Positions 36,967 through 48,716 of a stretch of 64,000 bases of DNA are shown piece by piece (positions within the stretch are counted from its first letter, which is position 1; the number at the start of each line of letters is the position of its first letter). The position numbers were made by a program, and so were the translations under genes. Source of the stretch: Neurospora tetrasperma FGSC 2508 (lineage: Eukaryota; Ascomycota; Sordariomycetes; Sordariales; Sordariaceae); the NCBI RefSeq assembly GCF_000213175.1, contig NW_009799101.1, positions 1,715,470-1,779,469 of the forward strand, written 5' to 3'. The notes beneath the pieces are model-generated. The model was given only the letters and a program-made list of their open reading frames with translations, was not told the origin of the DNA and searched no databases.

Positions 36967-37437
36967 CTACTGGTTGCCCATCTCCTGCTGTATCCTCCGC
37001 AGATAAGTCGTGTTGACCACGTTCCACGCCGCCATGTACTTTTCGGTGCACTGGGTCACGCACGTCTTCTCGCTGTTGGAGAGGGAGGAGCCGGGCTTGG
37101 GGACGCACGAGGTAAAGCAGTTTTCGCCGATTTTCTGTTTTTCGTTGGAGGCCCGGTTAGTTGGCGGTTGGATTGCATATTTTTGGGGGGGGGGGAAAGC
37201 TGGCTTGGGAGAGAGAGAGTGGAAGGGTGTATAGGAAATCTAGGTATGTGAGGATTGGAGGGGAGGGTGGGAGACAGGAGAGAGAGGAGAGAGCAAAAGA
37301 GAGAAAACGGAAAGAGAGAGAGAGAGAGAGAGGTAGGTACGTACCTCCATCAAAGTCCGCGCATTGGCGCTCTGGGACTCGATGAGAACCTGCTTGATGA
37401 TGGCCTTCTTGACGGTCTCGGAGGTTGAGTCGGACAT
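36967..37437 (-). CDS. tim13: Mitochondrial small Tim chaperone Tim13
   Basis: Two exons on the minus strand (37437-37345, 37134-36967) give 86 residues. The protein carries the twin CX3C signature, CFTSC followed after 15 residues by CVTQC, with flanking helices (SETVKKAIIKQVLIESQSAN; TEKYMAAWNVVNTTYLRRIQ). Length and sequence are typical of Tim13, which partners with Tim8 in the intermembrane space as a hexameric chaperone for inner-membrane precursors such as Tim23. The intron is 210 bp, one of the longer ones here, and low complexity: it contains a GA repeat near its donor and a G11 run (37185-37195). Splicing is supported because it joins TLME to KIGENC, as in other Tim13 proteins. Confidence 0.95.
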
Positions 37438-38005
37438 GGTTGCGATTTTTTTTGTATAGAGTTTTGGAGTTTGAGTTTGGATTTGGGTGTGGTGGTGGTG
37501 GTGGTGGTGGTGGTTGGTTATTAAATCAGTCGCAAAGTTGCCGGAGCTAAGATGGTGACGGCTTCGATAAAGTGGCAATGATAGGTAACTTGACTGCGAA
37601 CGAAGCTCCAGACGAATGCCGCAGCAAGCCAGGATCCCAGTCAGTTCGAAATGTTTATCATGTATGGAGGTGTGGCGTAAGTGGTGATTGCTTGATAAGG
37701 TGAGGCTGGTGCAAGTCGGTCATTCCCGGCAGGCAAAGTCCTGAAATGGTAGGAATAGGGGGACCCCTTTTGAGACACAACAATAACAACAATGGTTTGT
37801 TTGGTGTCGACGGCGTATGCAACGTAGTTTTATACCACCTTCGACAGTTAAACACAATTGTCACAAGAAATATCAATGACATGGCTAAGATCACGCTTAA
37901 CGCTCCATGCCATATACGCCTCATGTGCTTTTAACTCCCCCACTTCCTTCACTCCCACAAACCACAGCGAAACAAGCCACCGCACCGCACCGCACAACAA
38001 GCAAG
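37438..38005. other. tim13 promoter and phospholipase C 3' end
   Basis: About 570 bp between two minus-strand genes. A GGT repeat of about nine units (37488-37515) sits some 50 bp upstream of the tim13 ATG and would be an ACC repeat in its leader. No gene seen. Confidence 0.6.
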
Positions 38006-40194
38006 CTACAGCCTCAACTTCTTGCTTATCTTCACCAAAACAGCCCCATCACTCTCCACCCCCTTCGCATCTAAAAGATGCACAAACCGATACCCTTCCC
38101 TCAACCGATCCAGCCTCACACACGCCCACGCCGCCAACGAATCCCTTCCAATCTCATCATCCAGCACCAAGAACCTCACAAATGAGAGCTCCGGGACTAC
38201 ACCAGGGATATTCTCAAATTTCAGTTCTGTCTGGGCACCGAACTTCCCCTCCCAATCCGGATCGCATCCTCCCTTCACAGATTTGGTCTTGGCCTTGTAC
38301 TCGCCCCCTTTTTCTTTGCCGTCCTGTGGCAGCTCGTCGGTGCCGTGTCGCTCTCCAGGCTCTTCCACGTGTAGTTCGACTTTCAGGTAAGGGCGGAAGG
38401 AGTCGATGTTGTCGTCTCCGGGGGGAAGGGGGAGCGATTGAGCAGCGAGAACATTGATGGTTAGATCCATGGTGTAGTGCTGGACGGCGTCGGCTTGGGT
38501 GTCGGAGGCCGAGGGGGAGGGGGAGGGGGACGGATTAGAGTCGGTGAGTTTGGCGCAGCGGTAGCCTAGGTAGGGTCTTGTTAGCGTTTTTGTCTTACTT
38601 AAAGAGGAGTGGACTAAGTGGACGTACCAGCAGGTTTGAGCACATAACCGCCCGTCCCAGCAAACATGCCCTCATTCAGCATCATGCCCTCATCCCAATT
38701 CTGCCAATTCAGCGCCACGATCTGGATCCCCTTTCTCCAAAACACAGCCGGATCCAAGTTCGATGACAAGATACGCATACCAGACGGGTACGCCCGCATC
38801 AGATAGTGCTTGTTATGCTCGAAGAGCGCGCTACGACTCTCCTTGTGAACATCCATCACGCCACTCTCCGACAGCGAAAAGATGTGCGTCGGCATGTTGG
38901 CCTCGGGCTGCATCAGGCTTTTAAACGACACGCCGCGCGTGTAGATGCCCATCTTGCTCAAACTCCAGATAACCTTGGACGGTTTCTTCGCCCGCTGCTT
39001 CGGTTGACCCGCTTCTTCTGGAAGTCCTCCAGAAGCCGCGGCGGCGGTGTTGTCCAGCTCCTCGGGGGTCGTCGAGCCCGTCGAGCCCCCTTCATTGTTG
39101 GGTGGAGCGTACTTGACCTTCACGAGGATTTTTCCGCGCAGCTCTTCGGGAGTGGGAAGATATTTGGCATCCTCCTCCGGCTCAGGAAGAAGCAGGTCTC
39201 CCCAGATCTGCCTCATAATGTCAACCATCCTCTCCTGCTGCTCAGCGCTGCAGTGCACCTCGAGACTGACGATCAGGGGCAAGTCGGTTGTGGCAAAACC
39301 GTAGTCCTTGATAGCCTCGCACACGTCTCGGAAGGTGATGTCTTTAGTTAGCGTGTACCCGTGCAGGACTCGCGGCTCTTTGGTGCTCTTCCTACTGAGA
39401 GTTTGGAATAAAGAGGCAGAGCCGCCGCTCTTGCTCCTCTCCAAGGGGTTCGTTTCGGCTGATAGTCCTACCGGGGCGGCCTCAGTGGTTGTTGCTGCTG
39501 CCGGCGGCGGCGGCGTTCTTGTGGTGGGCTCCGGAACTTTCTTGTCCTTGGACTTCTTCCTTCCACCAAGAAAGCTAGGCAGCTTACTCTTCGCTTTCCT
39601 CTTCAACTTGCTCGCTGTTCCCTCCTCACCACTGCCATAGGCATCATCGCTGGAGCTGGAACTGCTCGAAGTCACAGACTCGGCGTCACCATCGTCATCC
39701 TCCGACTCGGAGTCCGAGCCATCCCAGACGTCCACCTCGATGCAGCGGCACCCGCGCAACAAAACGTTCCTGTAGGCATCGACGCTCGACTCGCTGGAGA
39801 GCTGATTACCTGTCAGATAAGTGTTGTGGCTGGAACTGATGAAGTAGCTTGAGAGCGGGTAACTGAGGTCCTGGGAACGCGGAGGCGCAATCGAGTTGGC
39901 GGCTGAAGATGTGATGTACTGAAAAAAGCTCTCGTAGTCCCAGTCCTGATGAAGCGGGAAGTCTCGAGCCAGCTCGGCCTCGTCGTCGCCTTGACAGCAC
40001 CTGAGCCAGACGGAAACGTCCTCCTGGCGCCAGGCCTTGGTCACGGTGTCGGCGTGTGCGCTGTAGATGCGTTGTAAATGAGCCGCAACGCCGGGGCTCA
40101 GTGTCTTTATCTTCTGCTCGGCACCAGATAAGCCACCGCCTCCTTGGTGAGCTCCATCGGGGAGATATGGCGTGCCACGGACAGCTGCTGGCAT
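38006..40194 (-). CDS. plc-1: Phosphoinositide-specific phospholipase C
   Basis: Two exons on the minus strand (40194-38628, 38565-38006) give 708 residues. The enzyme cleaves phosphatidylinositol 4,5-bisphosphate to inositol trisphosphate and diacylglycerol. The X domain begins [20 protein letters not shown] (His123) and continues through [11 protein letters not shown] (151-159). It then has an inserted charged, low-complexity stretch (about 160-273) before [16 protein letters not shown], which holds the second catalytic His278. The Y domain is about 408-520 ([40 protein letters not shown]). A C2 domain (about 560-705) starts [15 protein letters not shown] and ends at the C terminus. A short EF-hand-like region lies at 35-95; no PH domain is visible. 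The ATG at 40194 is the first in frame with a good context. Neurospora has several such genes; the symbol plc-1 rests on memory of its linkage and should be checked. Confidence 0.93.
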
Positions 40195-41065
40195 GTTGAA
40201 TACAAGACGATGCGTAAAATGTGAGCCCGAGACAATGACCGAGAGGAAAGGGTGTAAAGGCTGTGTCTGTACGATGATACAAAGTAAGAAGAGGTGATAC
40301 AAGAGGCAGCCAAAGAGCCAACAAACAGGCCAGACCTAGCTCACAATTCAGGGGACTCGGCGACCCCACTTGAAGCTGTTGATGGCTGGTAAAGTTGTTA
40401 TTTGGCGTTTGATGGTGTCTGACCGCTTAAATATTCGAAGTTCGGGACTGGAGATGGGTATTAAGTTCTCTTTGGGATTGAGAACACAGGGATGAAAAAG
40501 AGGATTAGGTGGTGGTTGGGTATGAATGACGCTCAACAGCTTGCTCTTCGGGCTCCGGTTCATCACGATCCATCAACACATTGCTAGGTGCTAGCTGCGC
40601 CTTCTCCCGTCTCCCGTTGCCGTAGAAGCTCTTGGACCCTTGGCTGCGTTTCGTCACCCCACAGGACAGGACAGGACCCTTCCGTCTGATTGACCAGTGG
40701 GGACATCCCCTAGCCGTCAGATCGAACAGCGACACAGCGTTAGTGGTCTAGGTCAGGGGTGTTTGGACACGGACCTCGGCTTCGTCTCAACTTGGCGTGG
40801 AAACTTGGTTTGAAGTCAGACAGACAAAGGAACGATATTTGTCGAGTCTCCCAAATAAAGACCAAGTACTATGAATGCTTACTTTCCCCCCAGAACCTCC
40901 TGGTTCCCGTCCGATTCTGGTGTGCCTTGAGGCGCTTGCACTCCAGACAATAGTTCAGATCTAGGTACATCAATCAGACATCATATGATACAGATACGAT
41001 TGAGGCGACAGTCCAATGGACTCTTAATCTTACAATTTCCATCGTGGTGTTTATACACCGGCCTT
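40195..41065. other. Phospholipase C promoter and mrh4 3' end
   Basis: About 870 bp between two minus-strand genes with no convincing frame. Confidence 0.6.
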
Positions 41066-42937
41066 CTAAACAAGGGCCTGACCCATAAACATGCTCTCCT
41101 TAACCTCAGCAACGACATCCCTCCTATCATCCTTGCCCACCAACACGATACCCCTACCACGACGGTTCATGCGACCAGCGCGGCCCAGCCTGTGGATGAA
41201 GTCGATAGTCGTATGCGGCACATCGTACAACACCACATAGCGCACGGCGAGGGTATCGATACCTCTAGACGCCAGATCCGTCGCCACAATGACCTTGGTA
41301 TTCGGCAGATGCCTCCTGGTAGGGCTGCTGCTCACGGCACCACCGGCTTTGCCTCCTTCAGCAGCAGCGGCAGCATCCTCAGCAGGCCTGCTGATCTTCA
41401 TTGGCTCGTTCGACGTAAAAGACGCCAGCATCTCCGACTTGCGGTGCTCCTCCGTGTCACGGTGAAGAGCGATGGCGTCGATGCCCTTGGACACAAGGTA
41501 ATCGGCCACCTGCTGGGTGGTCTCGCGCTCGTTGACAAAGACCATGATGCGCTTAACGTCGATCTCGCTCTTGGGGCCCTCGTGCTTGGCGGCCTCCTTG
41601 CCGATGGACCAGATGGCGTCGGCGCAGGCGAGCATCTTGTTGTTGCGATACGGGTCCTTGGACACGTCGATCACGCCGAGCTGGACACGGCGGGGAATGG
41701 CGTGCAAGTTGGGAGTGGTGATGCGGTTGATGTAGGGGAATTGCTCCTCCATGTAGGTGTCCAGGCGGCGAGGGATGGTGGCCGAGCAGAGGATGAGCTG
41801 CTTGAGCGAGGGCATGGCGCGGTCCACGATGCTGGTGGTGTCGCCCGAGAAACTGCGGTCGAGCAGGGAGTCGGCCTCATCAATGACGAGGTGGCTCACG
41901 CGGGACAAAACGTTGGGATCCGACTTGGCGATGGTGGCGAGCAGGTGAGGGGTCGAAACAATCATGTCCACGCCGATGGGGCTGTACAGGTTGCGCTGGT
42001 TTCTGAGCGGGCTGATGCTGGCGGACAGAGGTCGTACCTTGAATTTGGTGTAGTGAGCGAGCTTCTTGGCAACGCTGGTGACCTGGTCGACCAGCTCGGC
42101 CGTAGGCACCAGGACAACCACACGAGGCCGGGCTGTGTTGGGGTGAGGCTCGAACTTCTCAATCCACTCGGACACCGGGGCCCCTCCACGTCGTTCCTTC
42201 TCAGCCGCCAGACGCTCGTTGTATGAGGCGACCAACTCATCATCAGCATCGCCCTTCTTTATAGCGTTGACCGCGGGAACCAGATATGCCAACGTCTTGC
42301 CAGATCCCGTCTCGGCAGCCAAAAGGAACTCCTCCCTGCCGTTGTCCGATTTTGGTCGCCTTGGCTTCCTTCCCATCGGCTGCCCTAGCAGAGCCGGGAT
42401 AGCCAATCTCTGTACGGGCGTGGGCTTGATCTCCGTCATGCCTTTGAGTGCCTCCTGCGCAATAGCCTCCTTCACCACCGGCAGCAGGTCGAACTGGTCG
42501 AAAGCCTGGATTTCCTGCATCCGTTCCTTGATACTTGTTCTTTGTCCGTAGCTGATGGTTGCGAGCGCGCGTTGCATCTTCAGTGCCTTTTGTCCCTTGG
42601 TATTCTTGTCCCTTTTGTCTCTCCTGCTGTCCTCCTCTACCGGTTTCGGTTTGGGTGCTTTGCGCGGGTCGATGTTTGCAACTCGTCGGTTCATGCCCGC
42701 CCAGGGGCCATCAGGTTTGTTCCGGGGCTTCTTGTTGCCCTCGCCGGGGCCTCGTACTGGCGGTGGTCGGGCAACACGATCGGACAACACCATGCGCGAA
42801 GGGCGCTGCTCGCGCCGTGTCGAAAACGTTCTCTGGCCGGCCCATGGTTCGAGGCTTGCTCTTGCTGACGTCGACGTGGTTGTCGTTGCGGCCGAGCGGC
42901 AGATGAGGCACACCGAGTCCCTCGCTGTCTTCCACAT
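41066..42937 (-). CDS. mrh4: Mitochondrial DEAD-box ATP-dependent RNA helicase Mrh4
   Basis: A single-exon gene of 623 residues. The N terminus ([20 protein letters not shown], then [10 protein letters not shown]) is basic, rich in S, T and R and free of acidic runs, as expected for a mitochondrial targeting sequence. Helicase motifs in order: the Q motif region [17 protein letters not shown] (about 168), AAETGSGKT (motif I, about 207), [12 protein letters not shown] (Ia), [10 protein letters not shown] (motif II), CSATIPRR (III), [20 protein letters not shown] (V) and [15 protein letters not shown] (VI). Yeast Mrh4 acts in assembly of the mitochondrial large ribosomal subunit. The ATG at 42937 directly starts the presequence. 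Motif III reads SAT and all catalytic motifs look intact. Confidence 0.95.
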   Translation of the reverse strand: MWKTARDSVCLICRSAATTTTSTSARASLEPWAGQRTFSTRREQRPSRMVLSDRVARPPPVRGPGEGNKKPRNKPDGPWAGMNRRVANIDPRKAPKPKPVEEDSRRDKRDKNTKGQKALKMQRALATISYGQRTSIKERMQEIQAFDQFDLLPVVKEAIAQEALKGMTEIKPTPVQRLAIPALLGQPMGRKPRRPKSDNGREEFLLAAETGSGKTLAYLVPAVNAIKKGDADDELVASYNERLAAEKERRGGAPVSEWIEKFEPHPNTARPRVVVLVPTAELVDQVTSVAKKLAHYTKFKVRPLSASISPLRNQRNLYSPIGVDMIVSTPHLLATIAKSDPNVLSRVSHLVIDEADSLLDRSFSGDTTSIVDRAMPSLKQLILCSATIPRRLDTYMEEQFPYINRITTPNLHAIPRRVQLGVIDVSKDPYRNNKMLACADAIWSIGKEAAKHEGPKSEIDVKRIMVFVNERETTQQVADYLVSKGIDAIALHRDTEEHRKSEMLASFTSNEPMKISRPAEDAAAAAEGGKAGGAVSSSPTRRHLPNTKVIVATDLASRGIDTLAVRYVVLYDVPHTTIDFIHRLGRAGRMNRRGRGIVLVGKDDRRDVVAEVKESMFMGQALV

Positions 42938-43567
42938 TATGTTGAGATTCCCGTACGCCGACGGGGTGTGGTGTCGAGAGATGCTGTTCCGTCGTCGTCA
43001 AAATTTTTGGCAGGCGAATTTCGTAATGTGTTCGCCCCAACCTTCTCCAAAAGTTGATAGAGTGAGGGGCAAGCGCTAACAAACCGGTGGTGCTTATCGG
43101 CAATCTCAGGACTGCTGGAATGTTCTGCCACTGTTCACCACCTGTAGGGGTCTCTGCTTAGCGTTGTGCTTCAGGGGCCTCTTCACCACCATGTCCCTGT
43201 AAAACTCCATGCCATTGTACACTAAATTCATCATGGGGATGCACTCACTCTCGAGGAAGCATGGAATCACATCACAAATTCATGACAAGGAACTCAAGAG
43301 CTGAGTACTACTTATTGTATGGATATTGACTATAGGGAATAACAAAACTTAACAATGTACTAGGTCGTCCTCTTCCTTCTTCTTTTCTTTCTTTTTTTTT
43401 TGGTTTTTCTTTTCGTTCAAAACAATCTCAAGAGGCCTTGTCGTGTCTCTGCCAACACAACTTGAACTCCGAGTACCATAGCTAATGGCATACTGTATCC
43501 ATGTCTCATGTTCTTCGTAACCCATATGCACCCAATAACACCTCCCTGCATAAAACACATGGCTAAT
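42938..43567. other. mrh4 promoter and CBM48 gene 3' end
   Basis: About 630 bp. The left side is the short promoter and leader of mrh4; the right side is the 3' end of the CBM48 gene, with an A/T-rich pyrimidine patch at 43375-43415. A 64-codon frame just upstream of mrh4 begins with GTG and is not called. Confidence 0.6.
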
Positions 43568-46500
43568 TCATTCAATAGCAGCGCTTCTAGCTGCATTGGC
43601 CTTGATCCTCCACCATCCGACCCCCATGGCGACGGCGGCGGTGCCTGCTGCCAACAGCCTAAAGCAACACAGAGTCAATCGATAATCTGAAGAAAGGTTA
43701 TCGTCTGAGCCCAGTGTATGCCTTACGTCTGTCTTTTACGGTTGCCCGCAATTCGGCTCAGGATACCGCCGATGAAGTCCACAATGATCAACTTGCAGAA
43801 GGTGGTGAACCATCCGCTCTTGGGGTCCTGCTTGATGACTGGAGCATCGCTGGGCGGTGGCGAGCTGGCCTGTGTTCCCTGTCCGCCTCTCTTTCTGACC
43901 GTGTTGGCGTTGTCAGTGTCTGCGCCTGTTGCTGTGGCCGATGCCTCGGCCTCGCTACGGACATCAGCACCGGTAGCATCTGAGGCGGCAACGGGCTCAT
44001 CGGTGCTCTGCTGAGCATCGGGTTGAGATGACTTGGAGCGTTCGGTGGTTTCCGCGACAACCTCTGGGCTGGGAAGGAGGCCATTCGTGGGCTTGGAATC
44101 CTTAGGTGCTTGTTCTTCCTGGGCGATAGGTTCAACAGGCGCCTCGACCGAGACAGTATGTGCTGAGACTTCAGGGATATCAAGTGCTTGAGGCTCCAGC
44201 ATCTTGGTGGTCAGATCTTCGGTGTGCTCTGTCTTCTTCGGCGAGTCAGGGCTTAGAGAGATTCCTTCATCCTCAACAACCGCCCGAGGTGTAGCCTCCC
44301 TAGGTGTAGTTTCGTTTGACGCCGCGGTCTTGTGGGGAGGCGAAAGCTGAACCGCAGAGGTTTCCTCTTCTTTGCTGTTGGTCGGCTCATCGCTCTCAGA
44401 AATCGATTGCAGCGACAAGGCCGACGACTGAGCCGAGCTGACGGAGACGCGAGGTGAATGGGGGACTTCTAACCTCTTCGCGGCGCGGGGAATTACGCTT
44501 GCTCCGAGAGCGGCGTCGTGAGACACTTCCGATTCCCTTCGTGAATTGGAAGAGCCGATGATAGGTGATGGGGCGTCCTCGATAATAACCTGGTCCTCCT
44601 CGAGACCGGTCTCAAGCTTCCGAACAGTATCGATGATCTCGTCGCGGTTGGATGGGAAGCGTTCTAGGGTGGGATCGTTAATATCGATATTCTCCTCGTC
44701 AAGCGGTATTTCCTTTCGGATCTCGTTGTCCTTGTCCATGTCCTCGGATACAATCGTGATCGAAGGTTCTTCGCCGTACATACCGGCGCACTCATGTGAG
44801 AACAGAGCTGGATTATGGGAGCCGTCCTCGGCGGGTGTAGGAATTTCGGACTTGTCAGTCTCCGTGGCCTGTTTGTGGCGTTAGCTCACTGTGAATCATG
44901 CAAAGCATTACGAGACCATTCTCACCTCAGTGTCCAGATATTTCGCGCTATCAGCGACTTCCGCAGCAGTGTCCGCAACTTCGGTAATGGGCGTGGCAGA
45001 CAGGCGACGGAAACCAGTCTTTCCGGCCTCTTCATCGGAGACACGATCCTCAGGTGTTCCTTCGTCAAGGAGTGCAGCAGAATCAGCGACTTCCGCCGCA
45101 GTCCTGGCAAAGTTTGGCGTGGCAGCACCAGACTGCGACTCGGTAACAGGTTCGGAGCGGGCAAGGATCTCCTTGGCCGCATTAGCGACAGGCTCGGACT
45201 GCTCAGCAGGCACGTTGGCCGCCTCCTCTTCTACAGTAGCGGCCTCTTCAGTAGGTGCAGTCTCATCAACAGTAGTCTCCTCGACAGGCTCAGTCTTCTC
45301 AACATGGGCGGGCTCCTCAGCATCGGTCGCCTGGGCGACCTCAGCATAGGTAGCCTGGACGGGTTCAGCCTCCTTGGCGGGAGTTACCTCCTCAACTGCA
45401 GCGGTCTCAGCAGGGGCAGCATCAAGAGCAGGAGCAGTTTCTTCGGTCGAAGCGGCCTTTTCAGCAGGGAGCTCTTCAGAGACAGGGGCGGCCTCCAGAG
45501 GAGCCTCCTTGACAGGAGCATCCTCAGAGGCATGAGTAGACTCCTCAACAGGCGCAGCCTCCTCAACATGGGTAGCCTCAGTGACAGGAGTAGTCTCTTC
45601 GGCGGGGGTAGCCTCGGCAGTAAGAGCGGCTTCTTCGACGACATCAGCAGGGATCTCAGAGGGAGCAGCTTCTTCAGCAGAGTTGGTTGCATCGACGGAA
45701 GCATTCTCCTCAGATAGAGAAGTAGCCTTCTCAACCGGAGCGTCGTCCTCGACTGGGGCGGCCTTCTCAACGGGAGCAACATCGACAGCAGGAGAAGTCT
45801 CTTCAGCAGGAGCAGCTTCGGTCGCCGGAGCAGTCTCCTCGGCCTGAGGAGCCTCAGCTTCCGGAGCAGCCTCAGTAACCTCTGGAGAAGTCTCGGCTTC
45901 TAGAGCTTCGTGAGCCACAGCTGCGTAGGTCTTGGCATGAGTCTCATCCTCATCAGCCTTCTCCGGCGCAACCTCCTCTGAAGTGGCCTCACCGGTTGCT
46001 GTTGTCTCCTCGGAAGCAGATTCCTTGGTAGGCTGTTCCTCTTGAGCAGTCTCCTCAACGGCATGTTCCTCCGCATCCTCCGCATCCTCCTCCTGAGTGG
46101 GCTCCTCCTCCTTGGACGCCTCCATTGGATGAGTCTCGTCCTTGAGATCGGTCTCGTGAGGAGTGGTGTCATCCTTCACGTCGACTTCGTCCTTGGTAGC
46201 AGCAACTTCAGGGGCATCCTCAGTGACATCCTCTTGGGTTGTCTGCTGAGTATATTCCTCAGGGGTTGTCTGTTGGGTGATCTCTTCCTGGGTAGTCTGT
46301 TGAGTGACCTCATCGTCGGTTTGGGTATCTTGGTAAGCGGTTTCCTCCTGGGTGGCCTTGTCTCTGGTATCGTCCTCGTGGGCAGGCTCTTCCGAAGTCT
46401 CCTTGGTGGCCTTCTCTTCGGTGGCCTTTTCCGGACTGGCGTCTTCGTGAACAGTCTCCTCCTCAGCAGGCTTCTCTTCCGAAGGCTGTTCGTCGGTGGT

Positions 46501-47960
46501 CTTCAAGGTGTCCTCCTGAACTTTAGCCTCATGAGTGAGGGGCGCAGAGTCCTCCTTCTCCACTTCCGCCAGAGAGGCCTCATCCTTCGATACGGTCTCA
46601 TTTTCTGGAAGGTGGTCTTCACTCTCGTTCACCTCCTCCTTAGACTCGGCGGTCTCTTGCAAGTCGGATTCCTTGGCAAGAGTATCCTCCTTCAGGGTTG
46701 TCTCAGCCTCGGAGGTGGTCTCAGCCTCGGGAGCAGCGGAAACAGCCTCCTCAGCTGGAGCGGCTTCCTCTCGTGTCTCGACTTGCGAGGTGCTCTCCTC
46801 CTGAACATCAGTCTTCTCAACGGGCAATTCCGCGTCGACCTCAGCTTCCTTCTTGTGCGCAGCGTCTACAATGGTAGTCTCCTCGGGCTTAGACTCTTCC
46901 TTTTCAACGGCAGGCTCGGCAGAGGTTTCCTCCTCTGTGGCAAGGGACTCCTTGGGCGCCGACTCGGCCTCTGGAGCAGTCTCGTGGGCGGGGACCTCCT
47001 CCGTCGGGACCGCCTCATGCTGTTGAGAGTCCTCGAGCTTCGAGCTGGTCTCCTCAACATCGGTTGCTGTCTTGACCTTGGTCTCCTCTGGGGTGGCCTC
47101 CTCCTCCTTGGAAGGTGTCTCAGTGGATGAAGTTTCAACGGGCGCAACGTTGCTCTCCGTGGAATCTTTTGTCTTGGTCTTGTCCTCTTGCTCTGAGAGA
47201 GCTTCATCCTTCAAGGTAGCCTCAGTAGTTGAAGGGACTTCAGCCTTGGTTTCAGTGTGAGCCTCCGACGTGGTCTCGTCTTTTGCCGCAGTGTCGTCCT
47301 TCACGGCAACATCATCACTGGAGGAAGTATCCTTTGCGGCAGAGATGTCGACAGTGGTTTCCTCTTCAACCTTGAGAACAACATCGTGCGGCGGGTCATT
47401 GTTTGTCTCGGAGACCACGGTAACCTTTGTAGCAGTGTCGGTTTCTTGGGGAGCTTCAACCTCGGGAGCAGTCTCCACCTTCAAAGCTTCCTTGATCTCC
47501 GAAGCATCCGCATGATGTTGGGTAGTTCCATTTGTCTGAGGCGCATTCTCCTCTGAGGTCGCCTCGTCCGTGGGGAGGTCGGGCTTGGGTTCCTCCCTAG
47601 ATACGGTTTACAGGTTAGTAGCTGATGCTGACGACCAAGAACATGATGGTCTTCCACTTACTTTGGCGGGTGTTGGAACTCCAACTCGTTGTTTCTGAAA
47701 CCAGAACTGTCCGTGACGGTAGGCGCGCCTTCGTCAAGGACCCACCAATCGCCCAAGCCGATGCGGAACTTGTAGACCACCTTGGATCCGGGTTCGCCCG
47801 AGATTTCCTTGGTGAAGACATGCTCTCCGTCAGCACCAGTGGTGCAGACCATCTCCTGGGGTTGCCATTCTGGCTCAGAGAAAGAACCAGCAATGAAGAG
47901 TGGCGGCTGAGTGCCGGGTGACCGGAATGTAATGGTCGTAGACACCTTGGTGGAAGCCAT
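43568..47960 (-). CDS. CBM48 (AMPK-beta type glycogen-binding) protein with acidic repeats and membrane anchor
   Basis: Four exons on the minus strand (47960-47662, 47596-44926, 44868-43727, 43658-43568) give 1400 residues. Residues 1-100 are a CBM48/AMPK1-type carbohydrate-binding module: STTITFRSPGTQPPLFIAGS, EWQPQEMVCTT, VVYKFRIGLGDWWVLDEGAP. The Trp and Lys/Asn positions typical of glycogen contact are present. The next 900 residues are low complexity and very acidic, rich in E, T, A, P and V, with degenerate units such as EEAAPVEE and KATEEKATKETSEEP. A less repetitive Ser/Pro-rich region follows. The C terminus has two hydrophobic stretches (WFTTFCKLIIVDFIGGILSR; TLLAAGTAAVAMGVGWW) separated by a basic NRKRQ and followed by a basic tail, suggesting a tail anchor or hairpin. 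The closest known relatives of the first domain are yeast Mdg1 and Crp1. Function is unknown; tethering to membrane and binding glycogen is inference. Confidence 0.88.
44926..47596 (-). repeat. Degenerate coding repeat tract in the CBM48 gene
   Basis: The second exon is mostly built of degenerate, in-frame units of roughly 8-10 codons dominated by GAG/GAA, GCC/GCT, ACC/ACT and GTC. The regular codon pattern keeps long frames open on the opposite strand (for example 44815-45717 and 46042-47130), which are artefacts of this composition. Confidence 0.7.
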
Positions 47961-48537
47961 GGTTTAGACTTGTTGGTTTCGGTAGATAGAAAGTGTGGGG
48001 AGTTGAAGTGTAAGATGAGACTATTGGGTCATTGGCCCGGACGCCCAAATGCTGTGCACCGATGAAAAAATAAAGTGATAGCTCGTGAAAGAGCGCTCTA
48101 GGGTAGCTTTGTAGGTTGGCGGTGATGCGACGTTAGCTGCTGGTTCGTAGCTTGAGTCGCACAGGCAGCTGCTCGAATCACGGTGATCAGTAACGCGCGT
48201 CTAGTTATTGTGCTTGTCGCGTTCTAGGCTCTTGATCGCTTACGGCAACCATGTAGACAAGCGAAGTCAAGGAGTGGATCTTGAACAGTGGAGAGAGAGT
48301 GGTGAGGGGAATGGATTGGAAGCGAAGGTGGCCGCAACACACTCGGAAGAACAGAAGCTCGAACGAAGCTCTCTCCCTCCTCCATGTTGGTTGCTTAGGT
48401 GGGCTGGTGATTGACGGGATGTGCTTGTGTGCTGGAGTGAGGTGCGGGGTTTGGGGTTCTGGGTACCTTGAGTTAACTTGGTTGTCTCTCTTCAGAGTGT
48501 CTGTCGTAAGCTCAGCCTCGACCAGAAATTGTGACGG

Positions 48538-48716
48538 CTAGAAAAGCAAAGAGTCAGATACAGCGAGCGATACGCGACGGCAAGACGATGGCAGCGTCGA
48601 GCAGTGGTTTGCAGAAAGATGTGGGATGGATGTTTGCCAGCGAAATTGTGCAGGTCGAGCAGCTGCTGCTGGTTGGGAAAAATGGAGGGGGTGAAGAAAT
48701 CGGACGGACAACTCAC
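48538..48716 (-). other. Possible 5' leader intron of the CBM48 gene
   Basis: On the minus strand a GTGAGT donor at 48716 and a pyrimidine-rich TTTTCTAG acceptor ending at 48538 bound a 179-bp segment with a CTGAC branch-like motif near the acceptor. It is about 580 bp upstream of the ATG at 47960. Without transcript data this is only plausible. Confidence 0.3.

Noticed and set aside
40985-42226. A 413-codon plus-strand frame over mrh4
   Set aside because: Antisense shadow of the helicase gene, whose motifs are intact on the minus strand.
44815-47130. Long plus-strand frames (about 300 and 362 codons) opposite the CBM48 repeat exon
   Set aside because: They arise because the repetitive E/T/A codons read as L/S/G-rich frames on the other strand. 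No start context or family features.
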